Shown piece after piece: positions 16,602-25,183 of a stretch of DNA of 64,000 nt (position 1 is the first letter of the stretch; each line of letters begins with the position of its first letter). Position numbers and translations under genes: made by a program. The stretch is taken from positions 1 to 64,000 of the forward strand of contig JAHBVH010000010.1 in the NCBI GenBank assembly GCA_019637645.1, read 5' to 3'. The DNA comes from Caldilineaceae bacterium. Lineage in GTDB: Bacteria > Chloroflexota > Anaerolineae > Caldilineales > Caldilineaceae. The notes beneath the pieces are model-generated. The model ran no database searches, was not told the origin of the DNA, and saw nothing but the letters and a program-made list of their open reading frames with translations.

Positions 16602-17537
16602 TTACGCCGATTTCGCAAAAATATGAACTTTGCGGCGTCCGCCATCGCCATAGCTTTCGGTGTAAACCTCGGGATGGCCGCGCAGGGTCATGTGGACAAT
16701 CCGGCGTTCATTGGCGGGCATGGGCTCCAAGGAAATCGAGCGCCCGGTGCGCGAAACCTGCTCGGCCATGCGTTCGGCCAATTGGGTTAATTGAGCGACC
16801 CGGCGTGATTTGTAGTGCTCCACATCAATGACAATGTTTTTCCACTTATGCACCTTTTGGTTGACCATGAGGCGCAGCAGGTATTGAATATTTTCTAGCG
16901 TTTCGCCCCGGCGGCCAATGAGCGCGCCGAGATCCGTGCCTTCAATATCGAGCAGCAAATAGCGCCCACTCTGGACTTGCCCCGCTTCTTCCTCGTCTTC
17001 ATCGGGATCGCCGCTGGGCTCTGTGCCTTCTTCTTGCCAACTTGCCCGTACCTCTGCTTCAAAGCCCATCAGGCGTACCATTTCGCGCAGCCGATCAGCC
17101 GCCATTTCGGCTACTTCTTGGTCGGTCGCGGTTTCCTCGTGTGTGGTCGCGCTTTCGGTGACGGCGGGGGGCGTTGCTGGTGTAATATCTGCCGTTTCTA
17201 CTGGCGCGCTGATGACAGGCACCTCAACGACGGGCTCAGCCGGTGCAGGAGCGCTCTCGACGGGTTGTGTCGCTGGGAGCGCCGCGCTGGGCTCTTCCGG
17301 TGGCTCCAGAGAAGGGGCCACCGGTGGCACAACGGCTGGTACAACCGGCGCGGCAGTAGGCTGGCGCGGCGTCAGGCGGACAATGGCTGGTTCGCTACCA
17401 AAGCCCAAGATCCCGCGGCTACCCTTTTGCACGACTTCAATATCGACATCGCTCCGCGAAAGTGCAAGGGCGCGTAGACCTTCATCAATGGCATCGTCTA
17501 CGCTCTTTGCCCTAAACTCATGTGCTTGCGTTGCCAT
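16602..17537 (-). CDS. khpB: Jag/KhpB RNA-binding protein (Jag-N, KH, R3H)
   Basis: 311-aa cytoplasmic RNA-binding protein (SpoIIIJ-associated Jag, also KhpB/EloR). The N-terminal Jag domain (residues 1-60, EFRAKSVDDAIDEGLRAL, GSRGILGFGS) is followed by a Pro/Ala/Glu-rich linker of roughly 90 residues. Then come a KH domain (LLDIEGTDLGALIGRRGETL, carrying the GxxG-type loop GRRG) and an R3H domain (NERRIVHMTLRGHPEV). The family partners with KhpA and binds many RNAs, linked to cell division and elongation. It starts 3 nt after the yidC stop, with AGAGGA inside the end of yidC. The linker is longer than usual. Confidence 0.95.
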   Translation of the reverse strand: MATQAHEFRAKSVDDAIDEGLRALALSRSDVDIEVVQKGSRGILGFGSEPAIVRLTPRQPTAAPVVPAVVPPVAPSLEPPEEPSAALPATQPVESAPAPAEPVVEVPVISAPVETADITPATPPAVTESATTHEETATDQEVAEMAADRLREMVRLMGFEAEVRASWQEEGTEPSGDPDEDEEEAGQVQSGRYLLLDIEGTDLGALIGRRGETLENIQYLLRLMVNQKVHKWKNIVIDVEHYKSRRVAQLTQLAERMAEQVSRTGRSISLEPMPANERRIVHMTLRGHPEVYTESYGDGGRRKVHIFAKSA

Positions 17538-17540
17538 ACG

Positions 17541-18551
17541 CTATTTCCTCTTTGCTTTACGGCGCTTGGGAAGGGCAGCCGCTTTCACTGCCTCGGCGTC
17601 ACTGGCTGCAATTCCCGCTGTCGCGCCTATCCCGTTCGACGTACTGGATTTACCCGCAGATGTTTCAGCCTTGACAACGGCTGAATCGACTGTCGTGGTT
17701 TTATTACCCATCAGATTAAATCGATCACTGGTTGTAATCCACTGTTGCAACATTTGGAGCAAGTTGCTCGTGACCCAGTATAAGGTCAACCCGGCTGGTA
17801 CCTGAATGGTAAAGATACCAAACATAAAGGTCATCATCAAAGTCATCTGCTGCATCATGCGCGCTTGGCTATTATCGGAGCCCGCCGCTGGCATCGGCGA
17901 CATCCATTTTTGCATGACAAATTGGGAAACCATAAGCAGAACGGGCAGAATCAAGTAGCCAATCAAGCGGCCATAGTCACCGGCATTAAACAGCTCGGTA
18001 ACCCATCCCATCCCTTGGGTATAGCTAGGAAAGCTCAGATCTGGAATCCAAAAGAAGGCCGAATCTTTGAGCGATGGCCCGGTGGCGACTAGGGCAGAAT
18101 AGAGGCCAAAGAGCACCGGCATCTGGAGCACCAAGGGTAGACAGCCACTGAGCGGATTGACGCCCGCTTCTTGGTAGAGCTTGGTCTGCTCCTGGACCAT
18201 CTTTTCGCGGTCTTTGCCATATTTCTTTTGCAGCTCTTGGAGTTTGGGTTGCAACTCCTTTTGGGCTTGCATGCCGCGGATCTGGCTCAAGGTGAGGGGG
18301 AACATGACCAAGCGGACCAGCACCGTAAAGATAATGATCGCAAAGCCCCAGTGGTAGGGCACGTTTGAATCTACTAAAAACTGATCAATGTAGATCAGCG
18401 CTTTTGCTAAGGGCCATACAATAATGGTCTGCCACAGCCCATCGGGCGGCGTATTAATAACGTCAACCCCATCGTGATTGACGCCACAGCCACTGAGCAA
18501 CAGCACGGCTATGCCGAGCACCAGTAGCAGAAATAGATGTTTCCGTTTCAC
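17541..18551 (-). CDS. yidC: Membrane protein insertase YidC/OxaA
   Basis: 336-aa insertase that places proteins into the cytoplasmic membrane, alone or with SecYEG. It is the short, Gram-positive-like type: a lipoprotein-like signal (LLLSGCG, Cys at about 22), no large periplasmic P1 domain, and then the conserved core with five hydrophobic segments. The hydrophilic-groove arginine lies in TVLVRLVMFPLTLSQ, followed by the coiled-coil KELQPKLQELQKKYG and then NPLSGCLPLVLQMPV. The tail is basic (KRRKAKRK), typical for ribosome contact. It is cotranscribed with jag. Confidence 0.97.
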   Translation of the reverse strand: MKRKHLFLLLVLGIAVLLLSGCGVNHDGVDVINTPPDGLWQTIIVWPLAKALIYIDQFLVDSNVPYHWGFAIIIFTVLVRLVMFPLTLSQIRGMQAQKELQPKLQELQKKYGKDREKMVQEQTKLYQEAGVNPLSGCLPLVLQMPVLFGLYSALVATGPSLKDSAFFWIPDLSFPSYTQGMGWVTELFNAGDYGRLIGYLILPVLLMVSQFVMQKWMSPMPAAGSDNSQARMMQQMTLMMTFMFGIFTIQVPAGLTLYWVTSNLLQMLQQWITTSDRFNLMGNKTTTVDSAVVKAETSAGKSSTSNGIGATAGIAASDAEAVKAAALPKRRKAKRK

Positions 18552-18715
18552 GTTGTTACTCTCCTAACCAACGTCAGCCGCCGACGCTGACACAGACGCA
18601 ATGGTGGGCAATCAAGGCTCATGCCTTGGCTTTTAATTTGTTCTTGGTTCATCGAGCCAGCTGGGAAAAAGTGTCCATGGCGATAACCATATCCCGCTAC
18701 CGATGAGTATTGCTT

Positions 18716-18928
18716 TTAAGGAACCGGGTCGATCAAATTGCCTTTATACCAAGGGTGACAGCGCAATATGCGCTTGATCCCCAGCCAGCCACCGGTGAAT
18801 ACCCCATATTTTTCAATGGCTCCATACATATAATGGGAACAAGTTGGGTAAAAACGACAATTGGCGCCGAGTAGGGGGGAAATCAATTGCTGATATAGAC
18901 GAATGAGGAGTAAGACTAGGTTGCGCAT
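18716..18928 (-). CDS. yidD: Membrane protein insertion efficiency factor YidD
   Basis: 70-aa small membrane-associated protein that aids YidC-dependent insertion. The signature [19 protein letters not shown] is complete, followed by [18 protein letters not shown], which carries the conserved 'R-C-H-P'. It begins 6 nt after the rnpA stop. A gap of 164 nt separates it from yidC. Confidence 0.97.
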   Translation of the reverse strand: MRNLVLLLIRLYQQLISPLLGANCRFYPTCSHYMYGAIEKYGVFTGGWLGIKRILRCHPWYKGNLIDPVP

Positions 18929-18934
18929 TGCTTT

Positions 18935-19282
18935 TCACTGCATTTCCTCGCGCAATAAATGCGCCCGCCGGAGCAGGCGGGCGCATGCGGCGTCCATTTG
19001 ATGGTAATCGGCACAGCGGATGGGGCGTCTTGCAATCAAGACAACATCCCACCCCGGCACAATCATTTCCATCCGCAGCCGGATTGCTTCGCGTAGACGA
19101 CGCTTAATCCGATTACGAATCACAGCCCCGCCAATCCGTGCATTGATGGAAAACCCAAACCTGCTGTACGGCAACTCGTTGGGAAGCACACACATCACCA
19201 AAAGTTCGCTACTGTAAGATTTACCTTGCTGACGAATTTCCTGGAAACGACGGTTTTCCTGGATGCGGTAACGTCTATTCAC
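18935..19282 (-). CDS. rnpA: Ribonuclease P protein component
   Basis: 115-aa protein subunit of RNase P, which binds the catalytic RNA and the leader of pre-tRNA. The RNR signature is clear in VIRNRIKRRLREAIR, preceded by RFGFSINARIG (family 'FGFsVsKkvG'; here the lysines are replaced, a mild divergence). It stands between rpmH and yidD as in most bacteria. A hairpin lies in the 150-nt rpmH-rnpA gap. Confidence 0.97.
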   Translation of the reverse strand: MNRRYRIQENRRFQEIRQQGKSYSSELLVMCVLPNELPYSRFGFSINARIGGAVIRNRIKRRLREAIRLRMEMIVPGWDVVLIARRPIRCADYHQMDAACARLLRRAHLLREEMQ

Positions 19283-19396
19283 GCGACAGTGCGGACCTCA
19301 AATGGAATTAGCCCTTGGCTCATCAAATGGGGTTGCCAAGTTGGTCAATCAGGTTAGAATGACTGATAAGCACCAAGGGTAGATGATCAGACTGGA

Positions 19397-19419
19397 CAAG
19401 GCCGGCAACCGGCCACTTG
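19397..19419. repeat. Hairpin in the rpmH-rnpA gap
   Basis: CAAG-GGCCGG-type arms around a CAA loop (19397-19419), with one bulged base. It lies 14 nt after the rpmH stop. It could be a processing site or a partial terminator lowering rnpA expression relative to rpmH, as is usual for this operon. Confidence 0.45.
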
Positions 19420-19432
19420 TCACTCTGCTTCC

Positions 19433-19600
19433 TTAGAAGACTGATTTGCGCGTGCTCAGCTTCACCGTCAATTGCGCGCGACCACGTAGCCGACGGCGTT
19501 TGAGAACGTTACGACCATCTTTGGTGCTCATGCGCTTACGAAAGCCATGGGTCTTCAAGCGTTTGCGAACCTTGGGCTGCCAAGTGCGTTTTGTTGACAT
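19433..19600 (-). CDS. rpmH: Ribosomal protein L34
   Basis: 55-aa, very basic protein of the large ribosomal subunit, shorter than a standard ORF cutoff. The family signature is present: [20 protein letters not shown] followed by [18 protein letters not shown]. The C-terminal tail of about 15 residues ([13 protein letters not shown]) is a little longer than in many bacteria. AGGAG lies 7 nt before the ATG. A perfect consensus promoter lies about 80 nt upstream. It heads the rpmH-rnpA-yidD-yidC-jag unit. Confidence 0.98.
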   Translation of the reverse strand: MSTKRTWQPKVRKRLKTHGFRKRMSTKDGRNVLKRRRLRGRAQLTVKLSTRKSVF

Positions 19601-19643
19601 CTTTTGCTCCTAGAATAAAATTTTATTGAAAATAGCCACCCAC

Positions 19644-19659
19644 GCCAAGCGCGCTTGGC
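19644..19659. repeat. 16-bp palindrome in the rpmH leader
   Basis: GCCAAGCGCGCTTGGC is a perfect palindrome lying between the -10 box (19681) and the rpmH start (19600), that is, inside the 5' leader. It is also 108 nt beyond the FGGY kinase stop, so it may instead serve as that gene's 3' hairpin. Confidence 0.6.
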
Positions 19660-19680
19660 TAGCGTCAGTCTCAAACCGCT

Positions 19681-19710
19681 ATTATAAGCGTAGCTATTTT
19701 CCACTGTCAA
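19681..19710 (-). promoter_or_regulatory. Perfect consensus sigma70-type promoter for rpmH
   Basis: On the - strand TTGACA (19705-19710) is followed after 18 nt by TATAAT (19681-19686). Both hexamers match consensus at all positions. The transcript would begin near 19674 and carry a leader of about 74 nt. Confidence 0.9.
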
Positions 19711-19767
19711 ATTTTCACCATCATGAAGACCGAGCCGTGCTGCGAGTGCGATTCGCGACCGGTGATT

Positions 19768-21300
19768 TTAGCGTAAGGCCCCCAACTCATGCATCAACGT
19801 TTTATTGCGTTGGTACAGCTCAAGATAAAGCGCCAGATAGGGTGCGTAGCGGGCTGTGTTTTCCGGCTGTGGCGTAATGGTGCGTACATCTTTGAGCCAC
19901 TGATGGATGGCTTGATAGGAATCGAATAGGCCGACCCCTAGGCCAGCCAAAAAGGCATCGCCATACGATGCCCCAATGGTCACGGCTGGTGCCTTTTGCG
20001 GACGCCCGCTAATGTCGGAGACCGTTTGGAGCCAAAGCGCGCTCTGGGTGCCGCCACCGACGGCCACGACCTCATGGGGGGCAGCACCGATCGCTGCCAT
20101 CACCTGAAAATGCTGGGCTATGCCATAGCCAATGCCTTCCAAGACTGCCCGAAACAGATGGGCACGCGTATGGGCGAGGGTCAAGCCAAAAAAGAGACCG
20201 CGTGCTTGGGGGTCATTGATCGGCGTACGTTCGCCACTAAAATAGGGCAAAACGATCAGCCCCTCGGCACCAGGGGGAATGGCGGTGGCTTCTTGGGTCA
20301 AAACGCTATAGGCATTGGCGCCACCGGTACTCTCGGCGGCGACCAGATCGGGCGCTAGCTTGTCGCGAAACCAACGGGTCAAGGCCCCGCTGGTGGCCAT
20401 GCCTGCTGCCAGTTGAAAGGTGCCTGGGAAGAGATAGGGTGCCGCCCACAGCCGTTCATCAATGGTTGGCTGGGCCACAACCTGAATCATAAAGACCGTT
20501 GAGCCATACATCAACATCATTTGGCCTGGTGATGTTACACCGACACTCAGCGCTTCGGCGGCGGCGTCGGTGGAGCCAACCACCACGGGTGTGCCAGCGG
20601 CCAGGCCTGTGGCGCGTGCCGCGGCGGCGGTCACGGTGCCCGCTATTTCCGAGGCCCAGGCAATGTCGGGCAAGCGTTCCGGCTCGACAATCCCTTCGCA
20701 AAAGCGGGGGTCCCACTGTTGGGTGTGGAAATTATAGGGCGGTGACCAGAAGGAGGCGGTAATCTGATCGATGACAAAACGCCCCGTTAGCCGCGCCACC
20801 AAAAAGGTGGTCGAGGTGACAAATTTGTAGGCTCGGGCATAAATATCTGGTTCATGCTTTTTTAGCCAGCGGATTTTCGGCCCAATCGACTGAGCAGAAA
20901 GCATGTTGCCATTCTGCTGAAAGATGCGATCACGGCCAAAGTGGGCTTCCAACTCGGCGATCTCCTCGACCGCGCGCGTGTCAATGCCGTAGAGAATCCC
21001 ACCGGGGCGGAGGGGACGACATGCCTCATCGACGGGCAAGACACACGGCCCAATCGCGCTGCAGCCCACGGCGCGGATTTGGGTTGGCGCAATGCCACTC
21101 TCGGCGAGCAGGCGACGGGTGAGGGTGACAAAATCGCCCCACCAGACCGCTTCTACATCATGCTCGGCCCAACCTTGGTGTGGAATCAACAACTCATGTG
21201 GGCAGACCTGAACCTGGATGACCTGCCCCGCCAGATCGGTAATGACGCCTTTGGATTCATAGGTGCCAATATCAATGCCGAGTAAATAGCCTTGGCTCAT
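19768..21300 (-). CDS. FGGY family carbohydrate kinase (xylulokinase-like)
   Basis: 510-aa two-domain kinase. The N-terminal phosphate-binding loop GIDIGTYESKGVI is at residues 8-20. The catalytic Asp lies in the GSTDAAAEALSVG region near residue 245. The FGGY C-terminal signature region reads GLTLAHTRAHLFRAVLEGIG, followed by the adenosine-binding VAVGGGTQSALW. It phosphorylates a ketose or sugar alcohol; the subfamily is not resolved (xylulokinase- or gluconokinase-like). No ribosome site is seen; three 13-bp direct repeats abut the start codon instead. It occupies the position next to rpmH where dnaA often lies. Confidence 0.93.
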   Translation of the reverse strand: MSQGYLLGIDIGTYESKGVITDLAGQVIQVQVCPHELLIPHQGWAEHDVEAVWWGDFVTLTRRLLAESGIAPTQIRAVGCSAIGPCVLPVDEACRPLRPGGILYGIDTRAVEEIAELEAHFGRDRIFQQNGNMLSAQSIGPKIRWLKKHEPDIYARAYKFVTSTTFLVARLTGRFVIDQITASFWSPPYNFHTQQWDPRFCEGIVEPERLPDIAWASEIAGTVTAAAARATGLAAGTPVVVGSTDAAAEALSVGVTSPGQMMLMYGSTVFMIQVVAQPTIDERLWAAPYLFPGTFQLAAGMATSGALTRWFRDKLAPDLVAAESTGGANAYSVLTQEATAIPPGAEGLIVLPYFSGERTPINDPQARGLFFGLTLAHTRAHLFRAVLEGIGYGIAQHFQVMAAIGAAPHEVVAVGGGTQSALWLQTVSDISGRPQKAPAVTIGASYGDAFLAGLGVGLFDSYQAIHQWLKDVRTITPQPENTARYAPYLALYLELYQRNKTLMHELGALR

Positions 21301-21307
21301 AGCATAT

Positions 21308-21346
21308 CTCGTGTTTCTTGCTCGTGTTTCTTGCTCGTGTTTCTTG
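21308..21346. repeat. 13-bp tandem repeat (3 copies) before the FGGY kinase start
   Basis: Three perfect copies of CTCGTGTTTCTTG. Read on the - strand, the array ends 7 nt before the ATG at 21300 and occupies the ribosome-binding region. Confidence 0.9.
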
Positions 21347-21511
21347 GCATAGTATCAATAGAGATTCGCCGTGCGTAACTTCTCTGTATTATAACAAGCT
21401 CACCAGTGGTCGCCAAGTCTGCTTCCACCAACAAAAGGTGGCGACGACGGGCAAAAGGTGGACGACGGGCAAAAGGTGGCGACGACGGGGTCGCCTTCCC
21501 TTTTTCCTTGA

Positions 21512-21541
21512 TTGACGAGCTGTCGAGGGCTTGGGTACAAT
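21512..21541 (+). promoter_or_regulatory. Candidate promoter for the PhyH-type gene
   Basis: TTGACG (21512-21517) is followed after 18 nt by TACAAT (21536-21541). The leader would be about 73 nt before the ATG at 21621. Confidence 0.55.
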
Positions 21542-21620
21542 AGAATACATTGAGATTCCGTTTGTCCTTTATTCCCCCATGGCTGTAACCGATCCCTATC
21601 ATTAAGTAAAGGAATGCCAG

Positions 21621-22460
21621 ATGATTGACGTACATCAGCAGTGGGTAACCGATGGATGTGTGATTGTTCGTTCTCTCTTTGATCCGGCGCGTACAGCGGA
21701 TTTGCGCGCGATCTGTGACCGTATTCTTGCGCAGTGGCGCGAGAACAGCCCCGAAACAGGGAAGCCCGGTGGCACAGAAGACGCAACGGTGATGCGTCAT
21801 CTGAATCACAGTGGCTATTTCGCCGCGCGGCCAGGTGAGTTGACGATGCTGATGGACGCGGTCGCCGATGACAAGGTGCTCGGCGTCATGCGCTCTATCT
21901 TTGGGGAAGAGCCTCTCTTCCGCTGCACCAGCTACTTTTTTAACCCGCTGGGGGCCAGCAAGGATGGCAACTGGCACCGTGATTCACAATTTACTACGCC
22001 CAATGACGAGGCTGAGCAAGCCGTTCTGACCAAAGCCGCCGAGGCGGGGAATAGTGTGCAAATGCAGATTGCGCTCGTCCCCAGCAGCGACATTGAAGTG
22101 GTGCCCGGTTCGCACCTCCGTTGGGACACGCCGGAAGAGTATGCCATTCGCAAGGCGGATGGTGGTGCCAATAATCGCGCCAATCAGATGCCGGGTGCTA
22201 TGCGAGTTGAGCTCGCACCGGGCGATGCCGTGCTCTTTAACCCGATGGCGATCCATCGGGGGCGCTATCATACCGACCGGTTGCGGCGCACCTTGATGTT
22301 GACCTATACCAGAAGCTCGCAGCCCTATATCGATTATTTTTCCACCCAGCCTTGGTTCCTGGGCGATGGCTATGTCGATGCTTTGTCGCCCCATGCCCGG
22401 CCCTTCTTTGATCGCTTTATTGCCATGTACCAGAGCCAATGGCAGGCCAACGCAGCCTAA
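21621..22460 (+). CDS. Phytanoyl-CoA dioxygenase (PhyH) family protein
   Basis: 279-aa Fe(II)/2-oxoglutarate-dependent oxygenase-like protein with a double-stranded beta-helix. The iron facial triad is visible as H119-R-D121 (GNWHRDSQ) and H212 (MAIHRGRYH), and the 2-oxoglutarate arginine is R222 or R223 (DRLRRTLMLTY). The conserved VVPGSHLRWDTP precedes the distal strand. AAAGGAA lies before the ATG. Bacterial PhyH proteins hydroxylate diverse small molecules; this one stands among sugar-metabolism genes but has no clear substrate. It may share regulation with the divergent FGGY kinase. Confidence 0.92.
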   Translation: MIDVHQQWVTDGCVIVRSLFDPARTADLRAICDRILAQWRENSPETGKPGGTEDATVMRHLNHSGYFAARPGELTMLMDAVADDKVLGVMRSIFGEEPLFRCTSYFFNPLGASKDGNWHRDSQFTTPNDEAEQAVLTKAAEAGNSVQMQIALVPSSDIEVVPGSHLRWDTPEEYAIRKADGGANNRANQMPGAMRVELAPGDAVLFNPMAIHRGRYHTDRLRRTLMLTYTRSSQPYIDYFSTQPWFLGDGYVDALSPHARPFFDRFIAMYQSQWQANAA

Positions 22461-22489
22461 GCTAGCGTAGGGTGATGACACAAAGATAG

Positions 22490-22518
22490 ACCTGACAGGT
22501 TTGCAAAACCTGTCAGGT
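22490..22518. repeat. Dyad repeat copy 2 (ACCTGACAGGT type)
   Basis: Perfect 13-bp arms at 22490-22502 and 22506-22518 with a 3-nt loop, 30 nt after the PhyH stop and 47 nt from the end of the convergent Ldh-type gene. Confidence 0.85.
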
Positions 22519-22564
22519 TTTGGCCTTCCCCTACCTTCATGGCTCAACCGGATGACCCCGCTTG

Positions 22565-23611
22565 CTATGAGGTGATCGGCGGCGTAACACTGAGTTCATC
22601 GGCGATTTTCACTAGATCGCCCCAAATACTAGCGGGAATGTCGATGCCGCTAACTTCTTTCTTGCGGCGGCTGATCTCCTCGATCTCGCCGGGCAGGTAG
22701 ATCTGATCGACGCCAGGCATCGTCGGCGAAGATTTGACCCAATCGATCAGCCGCTGCACTTCGTTTTTATACTCGTCAACGTCAATAAAACTCTCGATTT
22801 TGATGGCTAGGGCCAGATAGCCACTGCCGCCGCGCGTCGGTGCGTCGGCGCTACAGCCTGCCCAGGAAAGCCCACCCGCAATGGCATCGATCATCATCGC
22901 CAACCCATAGCCTTTGTGGCCGAGGGGACCGCCGAGGGGTAACATGGCCGATTCACCGCTGAGAAAGGTCGCGGGGTCGGTGACGGTATTGCCATGAATA
23001 TCGACGAGCCAGCCTTCGGGAACCGGCTGATTGCGCGACTTTTGCACCAATACTTTGCCCCCAGCGACCATACTGGTTGTAATGTCCAGCATCATGGCTG
23101 GCCCATTCAGGGTAGGCACGCTAATGGCAATGGGATTGGGGGGCAACCGGCGCGCCGTGCCCCCAAAAGGCGCGGCAAAGCGCCCACCACCGTTGAGCAT
23201 GAGGACCCCAATACAATCTTGGGCCGCGGCGAGCGGCGGGAAAGCTCCTAACCGCCCAATATGGCTGGAACGATGGACAGCCACGGCGCCCAAGGTATGG
23301 GTCTTAGCGCGATCCACCGCGATCTGCATGGCTTCATAGGCCAAGGCGATCCCAAAGCTGTTGTTCGCATCGATTACCAAAGAGACGGGTGTCTCGCGCA
23401 CGATCTTTTGGTTGCCTACGGGTTTAATATTACCGGCGAGAAGGGCACGGGTATAGCCCGCCATGTGCATCACCCCATGGGAGTCGTGGCCCATCAGGTT
23501 AGATTCCACAAGATGATCGGTGACGACACGTGCTTGATCGGCGGGGACGCCTGCCGCGCCAAAGAGCGCATAACCAAAATCACGCAGGGCGGTGTGTTGG
23601 ATAATTGGCAT
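22565..23611 (-). CDS. Ldh family oxidoreductase (malate/lactate/ureidoglycolate dehydrogenase type)
   Basis: 348-aa NAD(P)-dependent 2-hydroxyacid dehydrogenase of the LDH2/MDH2 family, which is unrelated to classical LDH. Recognised features are SNLMGHDSHGVMHMAGY near residues 33-49 with the catalytic His, HRSSHIGRLGAFPPLAA near 112-128, NPIAISVPT, and the glycine-rich GGPLGHKGYGLAMMIDAIAG near 230-249. It probably oxidises or reduces a 2-keto acid or sugar-acid derivative in the cytoplasm. No strong ribosome site is seen before the ATG at 23611. The substrate is unknown. Confidence 0.93.
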   Translation of the reverse strand: MPIIQHTALRDFGYALFGAAGVPADQARVVTDHLVESNLMGHDSHGVMHMAGYTRALLAGNIKPVGNQKIVRETPVSLVIDANNSFGIALAYEAMQIAVDRAKTHTLGAVAVHRSSHIGRLGAFPPLAAAQDCIGVLMLNGGGRFAAPFGGTARRLPPNPIAISVPTLNGPAMMLDITTSMVAGGKVLVQKSRNQPVPEGWLVDIHGNTVTDPATFLSGESAMLPLGGPLGHKGYGLAMMIDAIAGGLSWAGCSADAPTRGGSGYLALAIKIESFIDVDEYKNEVQRLIDWVKSSPTMPGVDQIYLPGEIEEISRRKKEVSGIDIPASIWGDLVKIADELSVTPPITS

Positions 23612-23980
23612 GACCGTTGTCTTTCTGTGAGTGCTGAAGCGCCCACGGCAACCTAGGGTGAAAGGTATTAATGTCTCGCTTCGTCGCCAATCCTAGGCTC
23701 ACCCTTGCGACGTATGAGCAGCTTCAATCTGCATGAAATTCTGTTGTATGTTGTTGATTGGACTTTGTTGATTGGCCAATGGATTGGAACTGGGAAGCCG
23801 CTTCTATTGTAGCGAAGAACGGACAAAGCTGCAATGTGTTTTTACGCACTGTTGTTACGCGCTGGTCCGTGGATTGGGGCAGAGGTGGATTGGGGCAGAG
23901 GTGGATTGGGGCAGAGGACGAGCTAAAGGTGCGGTTGGTTGCGCCGTGTAAGCGCGTTAGGCAGACCCTAACGCGCTAGC
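23612..23980. other. Intergenic region with 16-bp tandem repeats
   Basis: 369 nt without a gene. Three copies of the 16-bp unit GGATTGGGGCAGAGGT lie at 23871-23918 (the last differs at its final base), about 260 nt upstream of the Ldh-type gene and 63 nt after the end of the BON gene. Nothing else was recognised. Confidence 0.7.
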
Positions 23981-24592
23981 TTATTGAATCGCGGCTACCT
24001 CTAAGTTATTGACGACATCGACGACGCCTTCGAGGCCACGTACAATTTCTTCAACTAGGTCGGTATCTTGTAGATCCGTGACCGTGCCATAGAGGTGCAC
24101 AATGCCATTCCAGACGCGCACTTGAATGTCCCGGCTTAAGTTGGTCGTTTCGCTGTTGTAGCGCAGGGCAGTGACAATATTATCCTCTAGATCCAGATCG
24201 TTATTATCAACGCGGCTGGGTAGCACCTCCTCGTCGGGGTTGGCCTCTTCCATGCTCTGGGCAAAGCCAATTCCAATCTCGGCACCTTCTGGGCTATCGC
24301 TAGGAATGACAGGCGGATCGTCGGGCGGCGTATAGACGAGCCCTTGCTCTTGAGCTTCGCGGGGATTATAGGTGCTGCCGCTGGTGTGCTGGGTATCGAT
24401 CAACTCTTCGATGGCAAGATCGCGCTCTGGATCGTTAAGCTCTTCGTCGTATAGCTCCTCTAGGCTAACTTCAATAATCGGTTCACCGTCCGCGAGTGGC
24501 TCATCGAAGGGCAAATCTCCTTCATAACGCAAGCGACCTTCTTGCTCATCTTGATTCTTACGCTTACGGGGATCAACTTTTTCATTTTGCAT
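23981..24592 (-). CDS. BON-domain protein with long acidic N-terminus
   Basis: 203-aa protein without a signal peptide. Residues 1-125 are strongly acidic and low-complexity (for example EVSLEELYDEELNDPERDLA) and predicted disordered. Residues about 135-203 form one BON domain: LEDNIVTALRYNSETT, VRVWNGIVHLYGTVTDLQ with the conserved 'G-x-V-x-L-x-G-x-V', and a hydrophobic last strand. BON domains bind phospholipids or other proteins and often occur in envelope stress proteins. AGGAG lies 6 nt before the ATG. The acidic region is unusual for the family, and without a signal its place in the cell is unclear. Confidence 0.85.
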   Translation of the reverse strand: MQNEKVDPRKRKNQDEQEGRLRYEGDLPFDEPLADGEPIIEVSLEELYDEELNDPERDLAIEELIDTQHTSGSTYNPREAQEQGLVYTPPDDPPVIPSDSPEGAEIGIGFAQSMEEANPDEEVLPSRVDNNDLDLEDNIVTALRYNSETTNLSRDIQVRVWNGIVHLYGTVTDLQDTDLVEEIVRGLEGVVDVVNNLEVAAIQ

Positions 24593-25183
24593 AGAGAACT
24601 CCTATCCCAATCTAATGAGATTCCTTCTACAACATCTCGTGCGGCCAAGCGCCAGGTCGGGCATCACTTCTGGCTGTGCCGCTCATTTGTCTTAACGATG
24701 GCCGCCGAAGCAAAATCAACCGCGTAAGTTCTGCTAAGATACTAAACCTTGATGGAAAACAGAGCAGAGCAAGTTATAGAGCAAGGATATAAGCGAGTAC
24801 GAAGAACGGGACAAACGTGGGTGTAGCGAAGATGATCAACGTATATGGGTGGTATGTGCCGCGTAATGACGGTTTAGGTAACACATATCACCCATGTAAC
24901 GCACCATACAAATGTCTTTAGCTACAGGATTTTGATTGTAAGGATTTTGTATAAGAAATAACAAGCACTGCGTGTTATGCTAGCTTTGCACAGGCAGGAA
25001 CATATCCGCTATCTATATCCGTTCCTATAGTAGCATGGCTGATCAGGGAATAGACTCTTGGTGGTACGAAAGTACGTTGCAAGTGCATCCTCTGTGTAGC
25101 TAGACTCAACCCAAATCGTGAACTAGCCCAAATCGTGAACTAGCGTGAACTAGAAAGTAATTAGCAAGTAACAAGGAGCCACT
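24593..25183. other. Long intergenic region between the BON gene and a small CPxC protein gene
   Basis: 591 nt without a convincing ORF. It contains a 14-bp inverted repeat with one mismatch (24845-24858 with 24882-24895, 23-nt loop) and 17-bp direct repeats (CCCAAATCGTGAACTAG) at 25110-25143 with a partial third copy to 25153. It could hold the promoter and regulatory sites of the small gene at 25184 or a small RNA; I cannot tell which. Confidence 0.5.
25110..25153. repeat. 17-bp direct repeat, 2.6 copies
   Basis: Two perfect 17-bp units (25110-25126, 25127-25143) plus the last 10 bases of a third (25144-25153), 30 nt before the ATG at 25184. Confidence 0.9.

Larger units (their letters stand above)
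21301..21620. other. Divergent intergenic region, FGGY kinase / PhyH
   Basis: 320 nt with no gene. It holds the 13-bp repeats at 21308-21346, three imperfect copies of a 17-20-bp unit CAAAAGGTGGCGACGACGGG at about 21432-21490, and the candidate PhyH promoter at 21512-21541. Confidence 0.7.

Noticed and set aside
19601..19767. oriC with DnaA boxes between rpmH and the FGGY kinase
   Set aside because: I saw no TTATCCACA-like sequences or A+T-rich unwinding repeats there; the space is filled by the rpmH promoter and leader.
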